64,000 bases of DNA, taken from assembly GCA_900542085.1 (NCBI GenBank), contig UQMK01000005.1, forward strand, positions 1-64,000. The letters are read 5' to 3'. The translations under genes were made by a program, and so were the position numbers. This stretch comes from an uncultured Collinsella sp. Lineage in GTDB: Bacteria > Actinomycetota > Coriobacteriia > Coriobacteriales > Coriobacteriaceae. This document shows, in pieces, positions 1 to 8,889 of this stretch (position 1 is its first letter; each line of letters starts with the position of its first letter). The notes under the pieces are model-generated. The model made no database searches, was not told the origin of the DNA, and saw nothing but the letters and a program-made list of their open reading frames with translations.

Positions 1-81
1 ACGCTGCTTGATATTGCACGTCTTAGAGGCGGCGACCCCGCCGGTAATGCCCAGCAGGATCGTTTTTCCCTCAAGTTGCAT
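1..81 (-). CDS. coaBC: CoaBC N-terminus (partial, runs off left edge)
   Basis: Only the first 27 codons are inside the window, starting at an ATG at 81. The peptide starts MQLEGKTILLGITGGVAA, the typical start of the flavoprotein phosphopantothenoylcysteine decarboxylase domain, whose GITGGVAA loop contacts FMN. The bifunctional CoaBC enzyme makes 4'-phosphopantetheine from phosphopantothenate and cysteine in coenzyme A synthesis. The rest lies beyond position 1, so whether the CoaB half is fused cannot be seen. It follows the zinc-ribbon gene in the same direction. Confidence 0.7.
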   Translation of the reverse strand, partial: MQLEGKTILLGITGGVAASKTCNIKQR

Positions 82-107
82 TGAATTGTTGGATGCCGCC
101 GTCATCG

Positions 108-827
108 TTAGGCTTCCTTGCTGGGGAGCACGAGCAGGCGGTGGCAGTACGGGCAGTGCGTAATCTCACTACCGTCGTGGTTGAGGTCGCTCATGGACGA
201 CGCCTGCAGCGCGGTGTGGCAGACCGTGGGGATGTTGCCCTTGATGGTCTCGACGGCCAGGCCGCGGAACTGCTTGAGCAGGCGCTCGTAATTGGTGAGC
301 ACGTCAGTCGGAAGCGTAGCGGCCAGTGCGGTGCGCTCCTTGGTGGCGGCATCAATCTGGGCCTGGAGGTCGGCTGCCTTGGCGCGGGCGGCCTTGGTAT
401 CGGCCTTCACACCCTCCTCGAACTTGGCGATGATGGCCTGCGCGCGAGCCTCGCGGTCGAGCGCTTCCTTGTGGGCGACGACGACGTCCTTGCGGGTGTG
501 CTCGATCTTGTCCAGACGCTTGGCCAGGGTGGCGAGCTCATTCTCCAGGTCCTGCACCTCGCGGTAATCAGAGCCGTCAACGTGGCGCTTCTTGGCGGCC
601 TCGATGGCGTTGTTGGTCTGGATCTCGGTGGTGTTGAGGTCGTCGAGCTCGATATCCAGATCCTTGCGCTGGGCGTAGAGCTTGGTCATCTCGGACTTGA
701 GCTTCACATAGGTCTTACGCTTGGAAGCGAGCTCCTTGAGCTCCGGCATATTGGCAAGTTCGCTCTTGTTGCGGGCGAGTTCCAAATCGATCTGTTGCAG
801 CTTGAGTAGCGTAGCGCCGGCGCTCAT
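108..827 (-). CDS. coiled-coil zinc-ribbon protein (C4-type)
   Basis: A 239-residue protein that is mostly a long charged coiled coil (about residues 5-175), followed by a short C-terminal zinc ribbon of which the CPYCH pair is clear near the end. This is the architecture of the widespread CT398-like/C4-type zinc ribbon family, often encoded next to Nif3 genes as here; its molecular role is not settled. The start at 827 is preferred over the longer frame because AAGGAGAG sits just upstream of that ATG and the residues before it look non-coding. Its start overlaps the end of the Nif3 gene by four bases, suggesting coupled translation. Confidence 0.8.
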   Translation of the reverse strand: MSAGATLLKLQQIDLELARNKSELANMPELKELASKRKTYVKLKSEMTKLYAQRKDLDIELDDLNTTEIQTNNAIEAAKKRHVDGSDYREVQDLENELATLAKRLDKIEHTRKDVVVAHKEALDREARAQAIIAKFEEGVKADTKAARAKAADLQAQIDAATKERTALAATLPTDVLTNYERLLKQFRGLAVETIKGNIPTVCHTALQASSMSDLNHDGSEITHCPYCHRLLVLPSKEA

Positions 828-1633
828 AAGTTCTCTCCTTTTGTCACAGTCCACCATTGGCAAGGGTTCAGTATTTTAATCGTATGACGGGGGTCGACCC
901 CGGCGTCAACCGCAGAGTTCATCAAGATATCCACGAACGGCTCCTCGGAGCGGTCATGGCCGAGCAAGATCACCGGCAGTCCGCGCAACGCAAGGTCTTG
1001 CGCTACGTGGTAGCCCGCCTCGCCCGTCACGACAACGTCCGCGCCTGCGGCGATGGCAAGCTCTCCAAAGTCACCCAGGGAGCCGCCCAGAATGGCAACG
1101 GTCCGGCACGGGTAATCGGCCTCGCCCCATACGCGGGGGTCGCTGCCATAGGCCATGGCGGCGCGCGTGGCAAGGTCGCGCAGCGTGCACGGTTCGTTGA
1201 GCGTTGCTAACGCGCCCAGGCCGCAGGCCTCGGGCTCGTCAATGTGCTCCAGCGAGCTCATGGGCTCAGCGCCCAGCAACTCACTCAGGCAAACGCGAGC
1301 CTCATGCGAGCGGTCCAGATTGGTGTGGAGCGAGATGATACTCACCCCGCAGCGGGCAGCCTCGTAGAGCGCCGCACTGCACTGGGGACGCGTCGCGCTG
1401 GGCGGGCAAAATGCCTCGGGCGCCTTGATATAGACGGGATGATGCGTGAGCAACACGTTGGCACCGGCCTCCAAGGCGAGGTGCACGTTGTCCCTGGTGG
1501 CGTCGAGCGCACAGGCCACGCCACGGAACTCGTCGTCGGGGTCGCCTATGGATAAGCCTACGTGGTCCCAGGGTTCGGCGTCCGTCTTGGGATAGCGTGC
1601 AAGCAGGGCGCGCTCGAGCTCGGAGACGATCAT
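824..1633 (-). CDS. Nif3-like (DUF34) dinuclear metal protein
   Basis: A 269-residue Nif3/DUF34 family protein. The metal-site signature is visible: DHVGLSIG near the N-terminus, LLTHHPVYIKAP at about residue 60, and a C-terminal segment with GEAGYHVAQD and GHDRSEEPF that supplies the last His and Glu ligands. Family members form toroidal hexamers with two metals per active site; proposed roles include GTP cyclohydrolase I-like activity, but none is firmly established for bacteria. It lies between the cysteine desulfurase (four-base overlap at 1630-1633) and the zinc-ribbon gene, a common pairing. I see no truncation. Confidence 0.85.
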   Translation of the reverse strand: MIVSELERALLARYPKTDAEPWDHVGLSIGDPDDEFRGVACALDATRDNVHLALEAGANVLLTHHPVYIKAPEAFCPPSATRPQCSAALYEAARCGVSIISLHTNLDRSHEARVCLSELLGAEPMSSLEHIDEPEACGLGALATLNEPCTLRDLATRAAMAYGSDPRVWGEADYPCRTVAILGGSLGDFGELAIAAGADVVVTGEAGYHVAQDLALRGLPVILLGHDRSEEPFVDILMNSAVDAGVDPRHTIKILNPCQWWTVTKGENL

Positions 1634-2808
1634 GCGGCACCTACGATCGAGAGCAGCGTCTGGGCAAAGTCGTCCAGATCGCTCGGATTCACGCGGTCAT
1701 CGAAGGAAATACGCAGTGCGCCCAGCGCCTGCTCGCGACCAATGCCCATGGCGCTGAGCACGTGACTCGGGTCCATGCTGCCGCTCGAGCAAGCCGATCC
1801 GGCCGACACCTCAAAACCGGCGGCGTCGAGCTTGATGATGAGCTCCTCGGAGTCCATGCCGTCGACGTAGATCGAAACCATGCCCGGCAGACGATCTGCC
1901 TGCGCGTAGTCGCCCATGGTGGCGTGAATGTGCGGATGGGCCGTAATCGTGGCGTAGAGCTTGTCAGAAAGGGCTTGCAGCTTCTCGCGCTCCTGGGCCA
2001 CATGGGGCACCAGCGTACGGGCGGCAGCAGCAAAGGCCAGCTGCGTGCGCAGGTCCTGCGTACCGGCGCGACGTCCGGCTTCCTGTCCGCCGCCAAAGAT
2101 GCGGGGGCGCAGCGGCGTGCGAGTCTTAACGTAGAGCGCGCCGGAGGCAACGGGACCGCCAATCTTGTGGGCGGCGACGGACATGGCGTCGACACCCAGC
2201 TCGGCGGCATCGAGCGGAATATGCAGATAGCCCTGGATGGCATCGGTGTGGAACAGGGCGCCTGCGGTGTGCGCAGCCGCGGCAAGCTCGCGGATAGGCT
2301 GCACCACGCCGGTCTCGTTGTTGGCGACCATGATACTCACGAGCGCGACGTCGTCGCCGAGCAAGTCGCTCAGCGCGGCAAGCTCGATGTAGCCCGCACG
2401 GCAGGGCTGCACTAGGTCGACGGTAAAGCCGGCAGCGCGCAGCAGCGGCAGGTTGTCCAGGATCGAATCGTGCTCGATGGCAGATACGATCACGCGGTTA
2501 CGCTTGCGGTCGCGCTGACGAGCGCCCTCGGCAAGACCGAGGAGCGCCAGCTGGTTGGCCTCGGTGCCGCCGTTGGTAAGGATGATCTCGGACGGGCGAA
2601 CGCGCGCGCCAAAGCTACGGGCAATCTCGCGACGTGCGGCCTCCAGACGCGCGGCGGCCTTGCGGCCGAGTGAGTGCAGAGAGTTGGGGTTGACGCCGGC
2701 AAGCTCGCTGTCGTCGTACTCGCGCTGCGCAAGGAGCGCCTCGGCGCGCATAGGCGTCGAGGCGGCATAGTCAAGATTCACGGGTATGCGGTTTTGACCT
2801 GCGGTCAT
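1630..2808 (-). CDS. cysteine desulfurase (NifS/IscS-type)
   Basis: A 392-residue PLP enzyme of the aminotransferase class V fold that takes sulfur from cysteine as a protein persulfide for FeS clusters or thiolated tRNA. The start VNLDYAASTPMR is typical; ILTNGGTEANQLAL is the cofactor phosphate region, VAAHKIGGPVASG carries the PLP lysine, and SAGSACSSGS carries the catalytic cysteine loop. Which of the IscS, NifS or SufS roles applies cannot be settled here; no scaffold gene is adjacent. It overlaps the Nif3 gene and starts six bases after the rpe gene ends. Confidence 0.88.
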   Translation of the reverse strand: MTAGQNRIPVNLDYAASTPMRAEALLAQREYDDSELAGVNPNSLHSLGRKAAARLEAARREIARSFGARVRPSEIILTNGGTEANQLALLGLAEGARQRDRKRNRVIVSAIEHDSILDNLPLLRAAGFTVDLVQPCRAGYIELAALSDLLGDDVALVSIMVANNETGVVQPIRELAAAAHTAGALFHTDAIQGYLHIPLDAAELGVDAMSVAAHKIGGPVASGALYVKTRTPLRPRIFGGGQEAGRRAGTQDLRTQLAFAAAARTLVPHVAQEREKLQALSDKLYATITAHPHIHATMGDYAQADRLPGMVSIYVDGMDSEELIIKLDAAGFEVSAGSACSSGSMDPSHVLSAMGIGREQALGALRISFDDRVNPSDLDDFAQTLLSIVGAA

Positions 2809-2814
2809 AAGGGT

Positions 2815-3486
2815 TTATGCCTCCTGTGCAGCCTCATTGCCCAGCTTCTGCAGCAGCGCAACCTCAGCGGCGGGATCTTCGGACTTAAATACGGCGGAGC
2901 CGGCTACGAGCACGTTGGCACCGGCCTTGACGACTTCGGCAATGTTCTTGGAAGAGATGCCGCCGTCGACCTCGATGAGGGGCGAAACGCCGTGACGCTC
3001 GCACATGGCCTTGAGTTCGTGCAGTTTGGCGATGGTGCCCGGGATAAAGCTCTGGCCGCCAAAGCCGGGGTTCACGCTCATGAGCAGCACCATGTCGACA
3101 ACGTCGATGATGCTTTCGAGCACGCAGACGGGCGTGGCAGGGTTGAGCACCACGCCGGCCTTGATACCGCGCTGCTGCAGATGCGTGAGCGTGCGGTGCA
3201 GGTGCGTGGAGGCTTCGTAGTGTACGGTGATCATATCGGCACCGGCATCGGCGTACCAATCGACCGTCTCGTCGGGGTTCGACACCATCAGGTGCGCGTC
3301 GACCGGTACATCGGTGGAGCGCTTGACGGCCTTGAGGATATCGACGCCAAAGGTGAGGTTGCCGGTAAAGTGTCCGTCCATAACGTCGAAGTGCACGTAG
3401 TCGGCGCCGGCGATCTTGTCGAGCTCGTCCTTGAGGTTAGCCATATCGGCCGAAAGAATCGAAGGAGCGATTTTGATGGAACCCAT
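2815..3486 (-). CDS. rpe: ribulose-phosphate 3-epimerase
   Basis: A 223-residue TIM-barrel epimerase that interconverts ribulose 5-phosphate and xylulose 5-phosphate in the pentose phosphate pathway. The start IKIAPSILSADMANL, HFDVMDGHFTGNLTFG (metal His/Asp), VDAHLMVSNPD, MSVNPGFGGQSF and LIEVDGGISSKN are all family signatures, and the length is normal. A GTGC-rich stretch of 18 bases separates it from gpsA upstream, so it is probably transcribed in the same run. Confidence 0.93.
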   Translation of the reverse strand: MGSIKIAPSILSADMANLKDELDKIAGADYVHFDVMDGHFTGNLTFGVDILKAVKRSTDVPVDAHLMVSNPDETVDWYADAGADMITVHYEASTHLHRTLTHLQQRGIKAGVVLNPATPVCVLESIIDVVDMVLLMSVNPGFGGQSFIPGTIAKLHELKAMCERHGVSPLIEVDGGISSKNIAEVVKAGANVLVAGSAVFKSEDPAAEVALLQKLGNEAAQEA

Positions 3487-3504
3487 GGTAGTAGCCTTTC
3501 TGCA

Positions 3505-4512
3505 CTAGTCGGTGAGTCCGTAGAACTCTTGTGATGGGACGCGGTCGGTAAGAATTTCGAGCGCCCTATCCAAAGTAACACCGTTGTAGAGCGTTTGCTC
3601 CACGGCAAAGGTGAGCGGAATATCTACGCCCAGTGAACGGGCGAGTTCGCTGACGCTGCGGGCCGCGACGGCGCCCTCGACCACCATATGCGTGCGCGCC
3701 TGGTACTCGTCGAGCGACACGCCGTGGGCAAACTCGTAGCCAAAGGTGCGGTTGCGCGAATGCTCCGAGGTACAGGTGGCGATGAGGTCACCCATGCCGG
3801 CAAGTCCCATGCACGTTATGGCCTGCCCGCCACGGGCGTGTACCAGTCGGCTAATCTCGGCCAGGCCGCGCGTCATGATAAGGGCGAGCGTGTTGTCGCC
3901 CGCGCCGGTACCGGCGGAGATGCCGCACACGATGGCGATGACATTTTTCATGGCGCCGCAGACCTCGACACCGGTCATGTCCTGCGATAAGTAGATGCGG
4001 AAGGCCGTGGAAAGCAGCAGCTCCTTAAAGGTCTCCCCTACCTGCGGATCCTTACTTGCGATGACGGCGGCAGAAAGCCCGCCGCGGCAGATCTCCTCGG
4101 CATGGTTGGGGCCCGAGAGCGCCGCCACGCGCGACTCGTTGCCGATCTCGCTGGCGATGACCTCGCTCATGAGCAGGCCGGACTCGGGCTCAATGCCCTT
4201 GGTGAGGCAGAGCACCGGGGTGTCGGCGGCGATACAGGGTGCCGCTTGATGGCATACGCTGCGCAGGTGCGTGGAGGGCACGGCGAAGATAATGACGTCG
4301 GCGCCGTTGAGCGCCTGCGCCAGGTCCGTCGTGGCGACGACGTTTTCCGGCAGCTCGTATCCCACCAGATACCGGGGGTTACGGTGCTCGCCATTAATGC
4401 CGGCGGCCGTCTGCTCGCTATGGGCCCACATGGTCACGCGCTCGGCTCGAGCGGCGGCAAGGCCGGCGACGGCGGTTCCCCAGGAGCCGGAGCCAATCAG
4501 CGCAACATTCAT
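3505..4512 (-). CDS. gpsA: NAD(P)-dependent glycerol-3-phosphate dehydrogenase
   Basis: A 335-residue enzyme that reduces dihydroxyacetone phosphate to sn-glycerol 3-phosphate, the precursor for phospholipids. The N-terminal Rossmann motif GSGSWGTAVAGLAA, the LSGPNHAEE substrate loop, the catalytic lysine segment CGAMKNVIAIVCGIS and the GLAGMGDLIATC motif are intact. It lies ten bases downstream of plsY, which uses its product as acceptor, so the pair forms a phospholipid-start cassette: GpsA supplies glycerol 3-phosphate, PlsY acylates it, and PlsC a few genes upstream adds the second acyl chain. Confidence 0.95.
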   Translation of the reverse strand: MNVALIGSGSWGTAVAGLAAARAERVTMWAHSEQTAAGINGEHRNPRYLVGYELPENVVATTDLAQALNGADVIIFAVPSTHLRSVCHQAAPCIAADTPVLCLTKGIEPESGLLMSEVIASEIGNESRVAALSGPNHAEEICRGGLSAAVIASKDPQVGETFKELLLSTAFRIYLSQDMTGVEVCGAMKNVIAIVCGISAGTGAGDNTLALIMTRGLAEISRLVHARGGQAITCMGLAGMGDLIATCTSEHSRNRTFGYEFAHGVSLDEYQARTHMVVEGAVAARSVSELARSLGVDIPLTFAVEQTLYNGVTLDRALEILTDRVPSQEFYGLTD

Positions 4513-4521
4513 GACTCTCTC

Positions 4522-5205
4522 CTACTTATCGTCGGGCTCGGTGACGCGCTTGGTAAACGAGAGCTTGGACTCCTTACCGGCCATGAGCTTTTTGATGTTC
4601 GCGCGATGGGCCCACACCACAGTGATGCCGATCAGCGCCATGCAAAACTTGAGACCCAGGCTGCCGTACGGAAAGACCGCGCAGACGGCGATGGGAAGAC
4701 CGATGGCCGCGGCAAGCGAGCCCACCGACACAAACTTGGTGATGGCGACGGCCACGATAAACATGCCCAGCAGCGAAAGTCCGATGGGCCAGTACCAGGC
4801 GAGGATGACGCCTAGGCCCACGGCGATACCCTTGCCGCCGTGGAAGTTGAGGTAGGGCGAGAAGATGTGGCCCCACACGGCTGCCAGGCAAATGACGCCG
4901 AGCATCCAGTCGCCGGGGGCTCCAGGCGCCATGATGCTCACAGGGAAGCCATAGCCCACGCCCGCGATAAGCGGACGCGCGATAAGGACGCAGATGGCGC
5001 CCTTAAGGCAGTCGAGCAGCAGCGTGAGCGCGGCCACCTTGGGACCGGCCACGCGCAGGGCGTTGGTAGTGCCGATGTTGCCGGAACCCGCCTTGCGAAT
5101 GTCGGTGTGGTTAAACACGCGGCCCAGGATCAAGCCAAACGGAATCGCTCCGATAAAGAACGAGACCACGGCGCAGATGGCGGTCAGCAGAATCGGATTA
5201 TGCAT
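4522..5205 (-). CDS. plsY: acyl-phosphate:glycerol-3-phosphate acyltransferase
   Basis: A 227-residue integral membrane acyltransferase that moves an acyl group from acyl phosphate to the sn-1 position of glycerol 3-phosphate. Motifs are clear: AGSGNIGTTNALR (active-site serine loop), FHGGKGIAVGLG, and several hydrophobic helices. The start at 5205 (MHNPILLT) is chosen because the longer frame runs back into der and lacks family character. It overlaps the 3' end of der by eight bases, so the two are translationally linked. Confidence 0.92.
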   Translation of the reverse strand: MHNPILLTAICAVVSFFIGAIPFGLILGRVFNHTDIRKAGSGNIGTTNALRVAGPKVAALTLLLDCLKGAICVLIARPLIAGVGYGFPVSIMAPGAPGDWMLGVICLAAVWGHIFSPYLNFHGGKGIAVGLGVILAWYWPIGLSLLGMFIVAVAITKFVSVGSLAAAIGLPIAVCAVFPYGSLGLKFCMALIGITVVWAHRANIKKLMAGKESKLSFTKRVTEPDDK

Positions 5206-6532
5206 CCTTTTGCTCCTTCTTCCTAAAGAAGAGTCGAATGGGCGTGCCGGAAAAATCGAAGGTCGAGCGCATACGGTTCTCAACGTAGCGCTGGTAGGTG
5301 TCGTTGACCAGGTCGCTGTGGTTGACGAAGAACGTAAACGTTGGCGGGTTGACGCCCGTCTGGGTCACGTAGTGCATGCGCAGGCGACGCTTGCCGTCCA
5401 CCACGGTGTGGCCGAACTCGCGCAGGTCGGTGAGGAACGTGTTGAGGCGCGAGGTGGTGATCTTTTGCGAACGCGTCTTTTCGGCTGCGTCGACCATCGC
5501 CCAGATCTTCTCGACGCTGCGGCCGGTCAGGGCCGAGATGCGCAGGTACTGAGCCCAAGGAGCCATAACGCCCAGACGGCGGTCGACGGTCTCCATGCAG
5601 GCCTCGCGTTTGCGGTCATCGTCGAGCAGATCCCACTTGTTGAGCAGCACCACGATGGCGCAGCCGCGCTCGATGGCCAAGCCCATGACCTTCTGGTCCT
5701 GCTCGGTGACGCCCACGGAGGCGTCGACGACGAGCAGCGCCACGTCGGCGCGGTCGATGGCGCGCAGGCCGCGGACCATGGAGTAGTACTCGATGTTCTC
5801 GTACACGGTGCTCTTCTTGCGAATGCCCGCGGTGTCGACCATGCGGTAGTGTTTGCCGTCGCGCTCGACGACGGTGTCGATGGCATCGCGCGTGGTGCCG
5901 GCGATGTTGGACACGATGGAACGGTCGGCGCCCAGGATGCGGTTGAACAGCGAGGACTTACCGGCGTTGGGGCGGCCGATAATGGCCACGTTCAGCGCAT
6001 CGGGGAACTCGTCGGCGATCTCGTCTTCCTCCTCGGGAAGCAGGGCCACGATGTCGTCGAGCAGGTCGCCCGTGCCGTGGCCGTGCAGGGCCGAAAGCGG
6101 CGTGGGCTCGCCGATGCCGAGCGAATAGAACTCCCAGATGTTGTCATTCTCGCGATCGGGATTGTCGAGCTTGTTCACCAGCAAAAAGACAGGCTTGTCG
6201 CAGCGCTTGAGCATGCGAGCGACCGACTCGTCCTCTTCGGTGACGCCGGTGCGGCCGTCGACCACAAACAGGATGACGGCGGCTTCCTCGGCGGCGGCGA
6301 GGGCCTGGTCGCGAATGGACGTGGCAAAGACGTCATCGCTCTTGAGCGGCTCGATGCCGCCCGTGTCGACGATGGTGAACTCGCGGCCGTTCCAATCGGC
6401 CGTGTGATACGAGCGGTCGCGCGTGACGCCGCGGGACTCGTGGACGATGGCGTCCGAGGTCTGGGCCAGGCGGTTAACGAGCGTGGACTTGCCCACGTTG
6501 GGGCGTCCGACGACGGCGACGATAGGTTTCAT
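5198..6532 (-). CDS. der: ribosome-assembly GTPase Der (EngA)
   Basis: A 444-residue tandem GTPase needed for 50S subunit maturation. Two complete G domains are visible: GRPNVGKSTL, DTGG and NKLD in the first half, then GRPNAGKSSL, DTAGIRKK and NKWD in the second, followed by a KH-like C-terminal domain ending in the usual basic RLFFRKKEQK tail. The start at 6532 (MKPIVAVVG) replaces a longer frame whose 57 extra residues have no family character; a GGAGAGC sequence precedes it. It begins ten bases after the DUF512 gene. Confidence 0.95.
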   Translation of the reverse strand: MKPIVAVVGRPNVGKSTLVNRLAQTSDAIVHESRGVTRDRSYHTADWNGREFTIVDTGGIEPLKSDDVFATSIRDQALAAAEEAAVILFVVDGRTGVTEEDESVARMLKRCDKPVFLLVNKLDNPDRENDNIWEFYSLGIGEPTPLSALHGHGTGDLLDDIVALLPEEEDEIADEFPDALNVAIIGRPNAGKSSLFNRILGADRSIVSNIAGTTRDAIDTVVERDGKHYRMVDTAGIRKKSTVYENIEYYSMVRGLRAIDRADVALLVVDASVGVTEQDQKVMGLAIERGCAIVVLLNKWDLLDDDRKREACMETVDRRLGVMAPWAQYLRISALTGRSVEKIWAMVDAAEKTRSQKITTSRLNTFLTDLREFGHTVVDGKRRLRMHYVTQTGVNPPTFTFFVNHSDLVNDTYQRYVENRMRSTFDFSGTPIRLFFRKKEQKDA

Positions 6533-6542
6533 CTGCTCTCCT

Positions 6543-7985
6543 TTAATGGTTAGGGTCAGCGTGAATAGTTGAAGTGGCGGGCGTTGTGCCAAGGATGTGC
6601 TCCAGGGTATCGAGCAGCTCATGCGGCATGGTCGATACCACATGAACCTCGGCGCCGCGACCGGTAAGGCTTGCGAGTAATTCGTCACGATGATACTCGT
6701 CAAGGGTCATACCGTCGGCGTTGAACATGAGCTTAGGCACAAAGAGCATAACCCCCGACAGGTCCTGCGGCAGTTGCTCCAAGATGTCGCAGGCGACGAT
6801 AAGTCCGGTCACGTCCACGTTGCCGCCAAAGTAGCGGTTCTTGATGCCCGTGACGAAACCGGCAAGGCCGTGCGGCGATTCCACAAAACGCGCCACCGTA
6901 TCGCGCGCGCTGGCGCCCGATAGGCACAGCAGGCGCTGGCCACGGGCGGAGATTGCCTCGCGAACACGGCGCAGGCGCTCGGCATCGGCGGCGAGCACGT
7001 TATCGGTCTCGTCCAGATAGGAGCGGATCATGCCGATGCCGTCGTAGTACTGCGGGTAGCCGTCGTAAAAGTCCGCCTCGGGAGGCTCGATGCCGGCATC
7101 CAGGTAGAACTCGTCGCTCATCTGGAAGGTGTGGCGGCCAAAGCGCTCGAAGGCACGGTCCTGGAAGGGCCGGATCATGGCGATGGTCTCGCGCGCCAGC
7201 TCGGGCTTATCGCTGTAGGACCAGCTAAAGCGATTCTGATGCTTGGTAAAACCAAGCGGCACAATGCCCAGGCTCGTGATTTGCTCGTGCTCCTCGCAAA
7301 AACGCAGGGTCTTTTCCAGCTCCTCGCCGTCGTTCATGCCGGGGCACAGTACGATCTGCGCGTGAATCTCGATGCCGGCGGCCATGATGGTCTCGAGCAC
7401 GTCCATGCCGCGCTGGGCGTTGCGGCCCATCATGCGGCGACGGACGTCGGGGCTTACGGCATGGACCGACACGTTCATGGGGCTCATGTTGCGGTCGATG
7501 ACGTTTTGCACGTCCTCGTCGGTGAGGTTTGTCAGCGTGACGAAGTTGCCCTGCAAAAAGCTCAGGCGGTAGTCATCATCGCGGATGTAGAGCGTGGAGC
7601 GACCGCCCTTGGGCAGCATGGTCATAAAGCAGAACACGCAGGCGTTTACGCAGGTACGCATGCCATCGAAGATGGGGCCATCGAACTCGAGCCCCCAGTC
7701 CTCGCCGGGAAAGCGATCGAGCTCAACGGGGGTGACGGTGCCGTCGCGCGGATCGAAAACCTCCAGCTCGACGGTGTCGTCGTCGGCCTCCCATAGCCAC
7801 ACGATCATATCGGTCAGCTGCTCGCCGTTGACCGTGAGCACGCGCATACCCGGCTCGATACCCACATCCCATGCGGGCGATTCGGGGCGCACGTTTTTAA
7901 CGAGCGCGCCCTCACCCGGCTCGGGGTCGCGGCTGCGCCCGTAATCGGCCACCTCGGCGGCGTATGCGGGTACGGTCTGGTCCAT
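6543..7985 (-). CDS. PDZ/radical-SAM-like DUF512 protein
   Basis: A 480-residue protein of the DUF512 family: an N-terminal PDZ-like segment (about residues 25-75, VKNVRPESPAWDVGIEPG) followed by a radical SAM-like core with the cluster CVNACVFCF and then the DUF512 domain. The function of the family is not established; it is commonly encoded just upstream of der in Firmicutes and Actinobacteria, as here. The start at 7985 (MDQTVPAYAA) is chosen because the region upstream overlaps ispH and reads as out-of-frame. It begins two bases after ispH ends. Confidence 0.85.
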   Translation of the reverse strand: MDQTVPAYAAEVADYGRSRDPEPGEGALVKNVRPESPAWDVGIEPGMRVLTVNGEQLTDMIVWLWEADDDTVELEVFDPRDGTVTPVELDRFPGEDWGLEFDGPIFDGMRTCVNACVFCFMTMLPKGGRSTLYIRDDDYRLSFLQGNFVTLTNLTDEDVQNVIDRNMSPMNVSVHAVSPDVRRRMMGRNAQRGMDVLETIMAAGIEIHAQIVLCPGMNDGEELEKTLRFCEEHEQITSLGIVPLGFTKHQNRFSWSYSDKPELARETIAMIRPFQDRAFERFGRHTFQMSDEFYLDAGIEPPEADFYDGYPQYYDGIGMIRSYLDETDNVLAADAERLRRVREAISARGQRLLCLSGASARDTVARFVESPHGLAGFVTGIKNRYFGGNVDVTGLIVACDILEQLPQDLSGVMLFVPKLMFNADGMTLDEYHRDELLASLTGRGAEVHVVSTMPHELLDTLEHILGTTPATSTIHADPNH

Positions 7986-7987
7986 GA

Positions 7988-8887
7988 TTAGCGGCAAAGC
8001 TCCTTGATGCGCTCGACGGCGCGCTCGATGTGTTCTTGCGGGGTGGAGGCTCCGGCGGTGATGCCGATGTGGTGCGCGTTGGCAAACCATGCGGCCTGTA
8101 GCTCGGAAGCTTCCTCTATGTGATGCGTACGCTCGCAGGCGTTTGCGCAAATCTGCGCCAGACGGCGGGTGTTACCCGAGTTCTTTCCGCCCACGACGAC
8201 CATGCGGTCGCAGCGGTTGGCAAGTGCGGCTGCTGCCTGCTGGCGCTCACTCGTGGCGGCGCAGATGGTGTTGATCACGCGCAGTTCCTGCACGCGCGGC
8301 GTGATGGCAGCCACGACCTCGGCCAGGTTCTGCGCGGTCTGGGTGGTCTGCACGACGAGCCCAACCTTGCCCTTGAGCGGCAGCGCGTCCGCATCGGCGG
8401 CGCAGCTCACGACCTGCGCGTCATCGCCGGCGTGGCCCAGGATGCCCTCAACCTCGGGATGGCCCGGCTCGCCCACGACGATCACGTGGTAGCCCTCGCG
8501 CACCAGGCGCTCGGCGGCCACGTGGACCTTCTTCACGTAGGGGCAGGTGGCGTCGACCACGGTAAGGCCGCGCCCGCGAGCGGCATCGATCACCTGCGGC
8601 ACCACACCGTGGGCGCGGATAATCACGGTGCCCGATGCGGCATCGTCCAGGGTCTCGGCCAGACCGACGCCTGCCTCGGCAAGCTCTCGCACCACGATGG
8701 GGTTATGGATGAGCGGACCCAGGGTGTGGACCTGAGCGGTCTCCCCCGACTGCGGGGCGGCCGCCAGGGCCATATCGAGCGCACGCTGCACGCCGTAGCA
8801 GGTGCCGGCGTGGGCGGCGATTTCGATGGTGGGGGCGTCTGCCTTGCCTGTCACAGCCTCGGCAGTGTTCATGACATACTCGCCCAT
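7988..8887 (-). CDS. ispH: 4-hydroxy-3-methylbut-2-enyl diphosphate reductase
   Basis: About 299 residues. IspH is the last enzyme of the MEP isoprenoid pathway, reducing HMBPP to IPP and DMAPP with a 4Fe-4S cluster. The three cluster cysteines are seen in HAGTCYGVQ, DATCPYVKKV and NTICAATSERQ, and substrate histidines in IRAHGV and PGHPEVEG. Two starts are possible, at 8887 (MGEYVMN) or 8872 (MNTAEAV); I use the first since it lies two bases after plsC ends. Fe-S dependence fits an anaerobe. Confidence 0.92.
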   Translation of the reverse strand: MGEYVMNTAEAVTGKADAPTIEIAAHAGTCYGVQRALDMALAAAPQSGETAQVHTLGPLIHNPIVVRELAEAGVGLAETLDDAASGTVIIRAHGVVPQVIDAARGRGLTVVDATCPYVKKVHVAAERLVREGYHVIVVGEPGHPEVEGILGHAGDDAQVVSCAADADALPLKGKVGLVVQTTQTAQNLAEVVAAITPRVQELRVINTICAATSERQQAAAALANRCDRMVVVGGKNSGNTRRLAQICANACERTHHIEEASELQAAWFANAHHIGITAGASTPQEHIERAVERIKELCR

Positions 8888-8889
8888 GG

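Noticed and set aside
81..809. Long plus-strand ORF antisense to the zinc-ribbon gene
   Set aside because: It mirrors the codon structure of the minus-strand gene, has no domain or ribosome site, and the coiled-coil product on the minus strand is clear. The same applies to many long plus-strand frames across 1-16 kb (e.g. 4994-6553, 12265-14022, 13832-15412).
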